This document shows, piece by piece, positions 32,694 through 38,472 of a stretch of 38,472 nt of DNA. Source of the DNA: Promethearchaeota archaeon (GTDB lineage Archaea > Asgardarchaeota > Lokiarchaeia > Sigyniarchaeales > SOKP01); NCBI GenBank assembly GCA_008080735.1, contig SHMW01000035.1:1-38472 (forward strand), given 5' to 3'. How positions within the stretch are numbered: position 1 is the first letter of the stretch; the number at the start of each line of letters is the position of its first letter. The notes beneath the pieces are model-generated. The model saw only the letters and a list, made by a program, of their open reading frames with translations. It did no database searches and was not told the origin of the DNA. A program made the translations under genes and the position numbers.

Positions 32694-33428
32694 TTATGGA
32701 GCAATAAGTTCCTTTTTCAATTTTGTAATAAGGTCATATTTTATCATACCTCTATTCCGATCAAACCCTTCACAGACAGCACTCCTTACTCCGATTATGT
32801 CAGGATGAATTTTTTTTATTTTATTCATATCACCAATTTGTAATTTTCCGGCTAAAGCTACCTCCAGATTATATTTCTGGGCTAGATTTTTGAATTTATG
32901 TAAGTCATCTATATTAAGAAAGTCAAAAATATTTTTTCCATCCTTGATAAATGTATCCAACATAGCAATATCGGCACCCGATTTTGCTGCGATTAGAGGT
33001 ATTTTAAGAAAGTGCAGTCCATTATCCATTCTCGAAAAATCAGCATATCCTGCGGTTACAACTCTGACATTTTGATTATAGGTTTTAGTTGCTTTAACTA
33101 CTTTTTCCATTAAAAATCTACCCTCTTCTTCAGTTTTTGGTCCTTTTAATCCTACTTTTATAATATCTGCCCCAGAACATACAGCTCCAAGGGCTGCTAA
33201 TGAGGCACTACCTGGTAGATTAGGAAAGTCCCCTATAGTTGCACTTAATTTTTGTCCATTATTGCGCGGAATGATTTTTTTCATCTCCTTAATGATCCAA
33301 GGAAAATTTGCTCCAAGTGACCCCTCGTCTGGATTTTTGCAATCCACGTAATCTGCTCCAGCATCCACACAGATTTTAGCTTCGGTGATATTCTTTGGAC
33401 TGATAAGTAATTTGATATTATTATGCAT
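32694..33428 (-). CDS. mfnB: (5-formylfuran-3-yl)methyl phosphate synthase
   Basis: The 244-residue TIM-barrel protein makes the furan precursor of methanofuran from two glyceraldehyde 3-phosphate molecules. LLISPKNITEA opens the barrel, VDCKNPDEGSLGANFPW carries the catalytic Lys (K31), IIKVGLKGPKTEEEG holds the second conserved Lys, and GVRSAVCEG closes the family signature. All key residues are kept and the length is standard. It is the first gene of an operon with a GNAT protein and proC. A HisA-like gene related to C1-carrier clusters in other archaea lies 0.8 kb upstream. The presence of MfnB implies a methanofuran-like C1 carrier in this organism. Confidence 0.92.
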   Translation of the reverse strand: MHNNIKLLISPKNITEAKICVDAGADYVDCKNPDEGSLGANFPWIIKEMKKIIPRNNGQKLSATIGDFPNLPGSASLAALGAVCSGADIIKVGLKGPKTEEEGRFLMEKVVKATKTYNQNVRVVTAGYADFSRMDNGLHFLKIPLIAAKSGADIAMLDTFIKDGKNIFDFLNIDDLHKFKNLAQKYNLEVALAGKLQIGDMNKIKKIHPDIIGVRSAVCEGFDRNRGMIKYDLITKLKKELIAP

Positions 33429-33658
33429 GACCTATCATTGTTGTAAATAAATGGAATGTTAATAAATTTTTTGCGAAGCTACCTAATATCGTGGAAATAA
33501 GTATTTTTTTAATCTGATTCTATGTATTACTTTGTACGGAAGAAGAATCACATTCTACGATATTTAACAAAATACTATAATATTGCAATCCTTTTAGAAA
33601 TTTTAAAAAATTTAAATTGGATCATTTTTATTATATACAAAAATTAAACAGTAAAAAA

Positions 33659-34186
33659 ATGTCTCCTAAAGAAGAAACGAAAATTGATATCACTCAAGAA
33701 GTTTTCAAAGAACCGATTGAAGTAATTAAGCAGTTGACTGCGAATGTAAATATTGAGTATACCAAAGTTATACAAACTTATGTGTTGGAAAATAGAATTT
33801 TAGAATTGATACTATTAAAAAATGGATCATCCTATTTCAAGGGAAAGGTGGTTTGGATTGGAAATCGTAAAGATGACTCACAAGGTACAGTATTTTGTGT
33901 TGATACTAAAACAGAACTTAAAAAGATAAACCCAACTGCTGAAAATACTGAAGAGATTATATTAGATAGTAAGAAAGAAACAATTCTAATCTCTACAGAA
34001 TCAAAAGCAAAATGCTCGGTATGTGGAAAAGATATTGAGATTTTTGATGAAGTGATGGGATGTCCTTTATGTGAAGCAAAAGCTCATAAAGAGCATATAC
34101 TAGATTGGATAAAAATGAAACATAATTGCCCAGTTTGCAAAAAATCTTTAGATATCTCCAGCACTGGACAGATAATCGTCGATTAA
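33659..34186 (+). CDS. RING-like zinc-finger protein
   Basis: The 175-residue protein has a C-terminal RING-like cross-brace: C119-x2-C122-x12-C135-x2-C138-x4-H143-x2-H146-x10-C157-x2-C160, including the Trp in HILDWIKMKHNCPVC at the usual E2-contact position. The N-terminal ~110 residues are strand-rich and unrecognised. RING proteins of this C4-H2-C2 order act as ubiquitin or ubiquitin-like ligases in eukaryotes and have relatives in Asgard archaea; no E1, E2 or ubiquitin gene is in this window, so a ligase role is inference. The frame is open from TTG at 33617, but ATG at 33659 gives a plausible protein. It is tail-to-tail with the HisA-like gene. Confidence 0.8.
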   Translation: MSPKEETKIDITQEVFKEPIEVIKQLTANVNIEYTKVIQTYVLENRILELILLKNGSSYFKGKVVWIGNRKDDSQGTVFCVDTKTELKKINPTAENTEEIILDSKKETILISTESKAKCSVCGKDIEIFDEVMGCPLCEAKAHKEHILDWIKMKHNCPVCKKSLDISSTGQIIVD

Positions 34187-34189
34187 ATC

Positions 34190-34918
34190 CTATAAAATCA
34201 AATCTTCATGATCTATAGTCCCATCATATAATGCAGTTCCAATAAGAACGCCCGCATAGTTAGCTTTTTGATACGTTTTAATATCATTTAAATTCTTTAT
34301 ACCTCCCCCTACTAAGACTTTACCTGTAAATGTTTTTTTAATTTTTTCATATAATTTTGGAATACCACCCATTTTCTGCCCTACTCTGAACAAATCTAAC
34401 AGAATAATCTCAAATACTCCAACATTATTTAATTTTTCAATTACTTCTATAGGATCTAAATTATTGAGAGATTTACAATTTGATATGATTTTCTTTCGAT
34501 ACATATCGACACTTATTATAATCTTATTTTTTGGTAAGAAGGAAAAACAATTAGAGATCACATCCAAATTATAGACAGTTTCAAGACCAATGATTAGTTT
34601 ATTTATTCTTATATCTAAGTAGGTATTAATCTCTTTCTCACTCCTTATACCGGGATCTAAATAAATACTAACATCACTAATAGAAGTTATCTCTTCCAAT
34701 AGTGTTATATTTGGGTTTTTTTTGGTTATTGCATCTAAATCGGCAAGATAGATGCATTTAAAACCCAGAGAACTTAGTTTCTTAACTATTAGTACAGGAT
34801 CTGTAGTATTTAAAAGAGGAGATTCTAGTGGACGATATTTATTTCTTTCTCCCTTTTTAGCATGAACTGCTTTTGAATTTAGGATATCAATCACAGGTAT
34901 AATTTTAAAATCAGACAT
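34190..34918 (-). CDS. HisA/HisF-family protein (archaeal HisA-like paralogue)
   Basis: The 242-residue protein is a TIM barrel of the HisA/HisF superfamily. IPVIDILNSKAVHAKKGER opens the first half with the conserved Asp, IYLADLDAIT ends an early strand, and the second half shows IILLDLFRVGQKMGGIP and VLVGGGIKNLNDI. The second-half Asp is kept (LLDLF), but the following region lacks HisA's usual DVDRDGT. This matches the HisA-like paralogue found in methanogens and Archaeoglobus besides true HisA, of unsettled function. The nearby mfnB makes a link to C1-cofactor synthesis plausible. Histidine synthesis proper is less likely. Confidence 0.8.
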   Translation of the reverse strand: MSDFKIIPVIDILNSKAVHAKKGERNKYRPLESPLLNTTDPVLIVKKLSSLGFKCIYLADLDAITKKNPNITLLEEITSISDVSIYLDPGIRSEKEINTYLDIRINKLIIGLETVYNLDVISNCFSFLPKNKIIISVDMYRKKIISNCKSLNNLDPIEVIEKLNNVGVFEIILLDLFRVGQKMGGIPKLYEKIKKTFTGKVLVGGGIKNLNDIKTYQKANYAGVLIGTALYDGTIDHEDLIL

Positions 34919-35083
34919 GATTAATTTAAAGAAGAAAAAGTCCTAATAAATTTAATAGTTGATAAATCATTTAATCAGAAGAGCTTAATTGTTTATAAGT
35001 TTATTAGGATAATTAATAACCTAATAAATGTATTTTTAAAGGATATTAAATACTATTTTTTTTATAAAAAACAGTGAAAAAGA

Positions 35084-36799
35084 ATGAAAACAGATATTTA
35101 TATCAAGAAAATTATTGAAGAGACGGGTTTAACAAAAAAGAAAATAGAGGATTTAGTCAATGAAAAGAAGCAAGAATTAAAGGGCTTAATCTCTGATGAG
35201 GGCGCACTCTTCATAATCGCAAAAGAATTGGGAGTAGATGTTAAAAATCAGAATAATGAATTAATACAAGATATTGAAATAAATGTGTCTGATATAACTT
35301 CAGATATGAGGAATATCACTTTAGTGGGGAGGATAAGGGAGATATATAGAATATTTAAATTTAATAGAAAAGATGGGAGTGAGGGAAAAGTCGGATCATT
35401 TCTTCTCCATGATAAGACGGGTGACATTCGAGTTGTGTTGTGGGATGAACAAACAGACGTATTTAAGAGCCCAGGTTTTGATATAAATGAGTTAGTTAAA
35501 GTTATTAATAGTTATGCTAAAGAAGGAAAGTATGGAGTTGAAATACATATCGGTAGATTAGGGAAGATTATTCTATCACCCGAGGATGTCAATTATAAAA
35601 ATTATCCAAAAATTACTAAAGAGATAATTCCTATTGAAGAGATAAACTTATCTCAAAGATCCATCTCGACAAAAGGAAAGGTCCTACGAGTAGCACCAAT
35701 CAATAAGTTTGAAAGAAAAGATGGAAATGAGGGAAGGGTTGGATCGCTTCATTTGGTGGATTCTACGGGCTCGATAAGGATTACCTTTTGGAATGAAGAT
35801 ACTGAAAAACTTTCGGAAGTAAAAAAAGGAGATAATATAAAAATCTCAAATCTCAATCCAAGACAGAGTAATTTTAATAAGAGAGAAATTGAACTATTTG
35901 CGAATTCCAATTCAAAAATATTACATACAAAGGAAGAAATCGATTTAAAGGGAAATTTTGTTGAGGATATTAAATCATTACAAAATATGGAAAATATTGT
36001 TTCCTTCAAGGGCATCGTATCTACTGTTGATAATTTAAAAAAGGTGACCTTAAAAAGCGGAGAAGAAGTATCTTTATTTAGCTTTGTAGTCAGTGATGAA
36101 ACGGATGGAATTCGAGTAACGTTATGGAGAGATCTTGCTGAGAAGTACTCAGAAAAAATAGAAAATAGCCAAGGGGTGTACTTAAAAAATGTCCTATTAC
36201 GATTCAGTAGTTTTTATAAGAGAAAAGAAATAAGTTTTATTGAAAATTCTGAAATAGAATTCATTGATCTGAAAATAGACCAAATAAAAGAAATAAATAC
36301 TAAAAACAAAAGAGAAGGATCCTCAAATTTTACTAGAAATTACTCTAATATAAAAGAGATTAATAGTTCTGGTTTTTTTGAACTAAAGGGGGTTATCGTT
36401 AAAGAAATTAATTCGATTACAGTTTATGATGCTTGCTCAAAATGTTTTAAGAAAGTTGATAATTGTCAATGTGAAGAGATAGGTGAAGTTGAAATAAGAA
36501 TGATCCTAAATATAGTAATTGATGATGGCACTGACACAATAAGATGTACATTTATTGGAGAGAATGCTGAAAAACTAATCGGAGAAAAAACGGAAATTGT
36601 GTCAAAGATTGTAGATTCGCCCGATATGGACAACTTTTTAGACAAAGTAAATCAAAAAATACTAGGTAAAGACATATTAGTGAGGGGTAAAGCGAAATAT
36701 AGCGATTTTTCGAATTTATATGAGGTTATCGTTTACGATTTCAAATATTTAAATATTAATAATGAATTAGAACACATTATTAACAAAATCGAAATTTAA
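35084..36799 (+). CDS. Replication protein A large-subunit homologue (multi-OB ssDNA-binding protein)
   Basis: The 571-residue protein has a short N-terminal helical domain (residues 1-55) and repeated OB folds near 75-165, 195-280, 305-395 and 430-560. Blocks such as GSFLLHDKTGDIRVVLWDE, SLHLVDSTGSIRITFWNED and FVVSDETDGIRVTLWRD recur at the same place of each OB. The last OB contains a zinc site C451-x2-C454-x6-C461-x-C463, as in archaeal RPA and RPA70. It binds ssDNA in replication, repair and recombination. The RPA32-like protein at 11072 may be its partner. A possible TATA box lies in the AT-rich 165 bases upstream. Confidence 0.93.
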   Translation: MKTDIYIKKIIEETGLTKKKIEDLVNEKKQELKGLISDEGALFIIAKELGVDVKNQNNELIQDIEINVSDITSDMRNITLVGRIREIYRIFKFNRKDGSEGKVGSFLLHDKTGDIRVVLWDEQTDVFKSPGFDINELVKVINSYAKEGKYGVEIHIGRLGKIILSPEDVNYKNYPKITKEIIPIEEINLSQRSISTKGKVLRVAPINKFERKDGNEGRVGSLHLVDSTGSIRITFWNEDTEKLSEVKKGDNIKISNLNPRQSNFNKREIELFANSNSKILHTKEEIDLKGNFVEDIKSLQNMENIVSFKGIVSTVDNLKKVTLKSGEEVSLFSFVVSDETDGIRVTLWRDLAEKYSEKIENSQGVYLKNVLLRFSSFYKRKEISFIENSEIEFIDLKIDQIKEINTKNKREGSSNFTRNYSNIKEINSSGFFELKGVIVKEINSITVYDACSKCFKKVDNCQCEEIGEVEIRMILNIVIDDGTDTIRCTFIGENAEKLIGEKTEIVSKIVDSPDMDNFLDKVNQKILGKDILVRGKAKYSDFSNLYEVIVYDFKYLNINNELEHIINKIEI

Positions 36800-36863
36800 T
36801 TTTTTCTAATTTCTAAGTTTTAGACAAATATTCACCAAAAATTTATGAATCTACTCGCAATAA

Positions 36864-37805
36864 ATGAATAATATCAAAATTGTTGGATTAGGAGAAGTAG
36901 TCGTTGATTGGGTTGCAGAGGTACCACGATTTCCAAAACCAGATGAGAAATTAGACGCGATATCTGAAAACTATTTTTCAGGTGGAGTCACAGCCAATTA
37001 TTTGGTTGCAGTCTCTCGATTAGGTACAAGATGTGGATTTATTGGCGCAGTTGGTGATGATGATTATGGAGATTTTCTAATTAAGGACTTTAAAGAAGAA
37101 GGTATTGATACAACTCACACACTAAAACTCAAGAACAAAAAAACTCCCGTAAATTTCATATTTGTAGCTAAGGGTGAAAAAACAATAATTCAATCCCCAT
37201 ATATGAAAACTACTAAAATTAATACTAAAGATATTAAGTCCTCATATATTTCAGGCGCAAAATTGCTACATACTACAATAATTCATCCACAAATAACCGA
37301 AAAAGCTATTAAAATAGCAAAAAAGCACGATGTGAAATTAAGTATTGATTTAGAGGCCCAAATCGCAGAAAGAGGTTGGAAGAGTTTAGAGAAAGTCCTA
37401 TTAAAAGCGGATGTCGTTATTCTAAATAGAGAAGGTGCTAAAAAAATCACTAAAACTCACTTACCAGAAGAGGCAGCTAAAAAATTAGTAAATTATGGGA
37501 TACCTAGAGTCATTATCACTATTGGAAAGGAAGGAGCCATCATCACAACTTCAGACTTTCAAAAAAGAATTCCAGCTTTCGAGGTTGAAAAAGTTATTGA
37601 TACCACTGGGGCGGGTGATACGTTTAATGGAGCTTTTTCTGTTGCCCATTGGATTAAGGGTTGGGATTTGGAAAAATCATGCATTTTCGCAAATGCCGCT
37701 GCAGCCTTAAAAATACAAAAATTAGGTGCACGAACAGGGATGCCCGAAGAGAATGAAGTTCTAAATTTCCTTTCCAGGAGGAATATCGATTTTCTCACAT
37801 ATTAG
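36864..37805 (+). CDS. PfkB-family carbohydrate kinase
   Basis: The 313-residue protein is a ribokinase-like sugar or nucleoside kinase. The N-terminal signature GGVTANYLVAVSRLGTRCGF is at residues 40-59 with FIGAVGDDDYG, and the C-terminal anion-hole/catalytic block DTTGAGDTFNGAF is at 246-258 with catalytic D252. The substrate cannot be read from the sequence; ribose, nucleosides, fructose or ADP-dependent-free sugars are all possible. It lies 64 bases downstream of the large RPA on the same strand and is tail-to-tail with the next gene, its stop directly adjoining. Confidence 0.92.
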   Translation: MNNIKIVGLGEVVVDWVAEVPRFPKPDEKLDAISENYFSGGVTANYLVAVSRLGTRCGFIGAVGDDDYGDFLIKDFKEEGIDTTHTLKLKNKKTPVNFIFVAKGEKTIIQSPYMKTTKINTKDIKSSYISGAKLLHTTIIHPQITEKAIKIAKKHDVKLSIDLEAQIAERGWKSLEKVLLKADVVILNREGAKKITKTHLPEEAAKKLVNYGIPRVIITIGKEGAIITTSDFQKRIPAFEVEKVIDTTGAGDTFNGAFSVAHWIKGWDLEKSCIFANAAAALKIQKLGARTGMPEENEVLNFLSRRNIDFLTY

Positions 37806-38228
37806 TTATGTTATTAAACATATTTTTGAATATTTTTGGTGATTATCAACTAAAGTTCTACAATTATCAGCAAGTTCCTCAATTTCGACATCGCTCTTTT
37901 TTTGCTTGAAAGGCCACCTTCCTATAAGAATATTTCCCGTTTTTTTTTTAAAAGCGAAAAGAAACCCTTGTTTTTGGCCATTTAAAATAGTGAGTATTAC
38001 AAAAAAATTAGAATAATTTCTAATCGAATCTTTAGATCCAAATTCTTGTACAGAATCAATATTTTGAATATTTATAATATTGTTATTATTTGAACTTAGA
38101 GTTTTAAGCTTATCAGTGAATTCAGCAGGCATTTTTATAGATTTTTCATTTGGAATCTCCTCAAATGTTAATTTTAGATCTTCAAAATCAACCTCATTTA
38201 TACCTTTAAAATAGACTTTATAGACCAT
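37806..38228 (-). CDS. Hypothetical protein
   Basis: I do not recognise this 140-residue protein. It begins with strand VYKVYFKGI and helix DFEDLKLTFEEIP, then shows a Ser/Asn-rich region near residues 48-56 (LSSNNNNIINI), strands FFVILTILN and GFLFAFKKKTGNILIGRW, and a C-terminal helix VEIEELADNCRTLV. No membrane segment, signal peptide or catalytic motif is seen. The frame ends directly against the PfkB gene on the other strand. Normal Lys/Ile/Asn-rich codon use supports a real gene, but it could also be a short remnant. Confidence 0.6.
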   Translation of the reverse strand: MVYKVYFKGINEVDFEDLKLTFEEIPNEKSIKMPAEFTDKLKTLSSNNNNIINIQNIDSVQEFGSKDSIRNYSNFFVILTILNGQKQGFLFAFKKKTGNILIGRWPFKQKKSDVEIEELADNCRTLVDNHQKYSKICLIT

Positions 38229-38413
38229 AATTACAATTGAACGGTTTTATTGATAAATTAAATACAACCAGAATTAAAAAATCTTATCTTATTTTGAATT
38301 TAGTTCGTTAATTTATCTAAGTTTGATTATTAATTTCATATTTGGATCTTAAGAAGGAATTTTATTTAATTCAGAATTATCTAATTCATTTTAGAGAGCA
38401 TATTATAGAAAAA

Positions 38414-38427
38414 TCTAAATATAATCT
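38414..38427 (+). promoter_or_regulatory. Possible TATA box of the right-edge tRNA
   Basis: CTAAATATAATC lies 30-43 bases upstream of the tRNA that starts at 38457. In such AT-rich DNA the match is weak evidence. The remaining bases from 38229 show no gene. Confidence 0.3.
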
Positions 38428-38456
38428 TTAATATTATTAATTAAAAAATAAATATT

Positions 38457-38472
38457 GCCTCCATAGCTCAGT
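38457..38472 (+). tRNA. tRNA, 5' end only (cut by the window)
   Basis: GCCTCCATAGCTCAGT has the shape of a tRNA 5' end: a seven-base acceptor strand (GCCTCCA), TA at positions 8-9 and the D-arm beginning GCTCAGT. The sharp rise in G+C after an AT-rich lead supports it. The amino acid cannot be told because the anticodon is outside the window. Confidence 0.75.

Noticed and set aside
1..38472. CRISPR arrays, insertion sequences, prophage or integrase sites
   Set aside because: No regularly spaced repeats, transposase or integrase genes, or tRNA-end duplications were found by eye.

Overview
The window is AT-rich archaeal chromosome. The translation and transcription machinery is plainly archaeal: aRF1, aIF2-beta, NMD3, RIO1, a Pno1/Dim2 KH protein, TFB, Rpb12 and a multi-OB RPA. 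CoA is made by the archaeal pantoate kinase / phosphopantothenate synthetase route. Several genes point towards the Asgard archaea, probably a Lokiarchaeia-like lineage: an RPA32-like OB plus winged-helix protein, a RING-type zinc protein, a roadblock-like protein, a Get3-type ATPase, and a 23S rRNA gene with no 16S gene upstream. The Asgard assignment is inference; the archaeal assignment is secure.

Layout. Bases 1 to about 1185 hold the 5' part of a 23S rRNA gene on the minus strand, running off the left edge. About 0.7 kb without a convincing protein gene follows, including a GC-richer patch with nested hairpins. Bases 1.9-10.4 kb carry DUF72, ketopantoate reductase (panE), an Ard1/RimI acetyltransferase, phosphopantothenate synthetase, aRF1, Get3/ArsA, a TtuA/Ncs6 tRNA thiolase and a site-2 protease. 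At 10.7 kb lies initiator tRNA-Met with an intron in its D-loop. Bases 11-15 kb form a translation and ribosome-assembly run: RPA32-like, aIF2-beta, DUF424, NMD3, RIO1, Pno1. Bases 15-21 kb carry ftsZ with a small co-directional gene, a decarboxylase-like gene coupled to a GT4 glycosyltransferase, a SWIM zinc protein, and a ThiI-like/YkgJ-like pair. Bases 21-26.6 kb hold an ABC exporter pair, a PAC2 protein, Rpb12 (TTG start), TFB, a zinc-finger protein and a roadblock-like protein.

Bases 26.7-29.5 kb carry argC/lysY, ADH synthase (probable ATT start), a small protein that may be PAC3/4-like, tRNA-Leu(CAA) with two introns (D-loop and T-loop), and a tail-anchored DUF2116 protein. Bases 29.6-38.2 kb carry UMP kinase, pantoate kinase, the mfnB-GNAT-proC operon, a RING protein, a HisA-like protein, a large RPA, a PfkB kinase and an unknown gene. 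The 5' end of one more tRNA is cut off at the right edge.

Themes. Three CoA genes (panE, pantoate kinase, phosphopantothenate synthetase) are present but scattered. MfnB and the HisA-like protein hint at C1-carrier cofactor synthesis. Initiator tRNA, aIF2-beta and ribosome-assembly factors sit close together. The most unusual material is the set of three tRNA introns at non-canonical positions in two tRNA genes, together with the non-ATG starts and the unassigned small proteins linked to cell division or proteasome assembly. There is no CRISPR array, insertion sequence or prophage.
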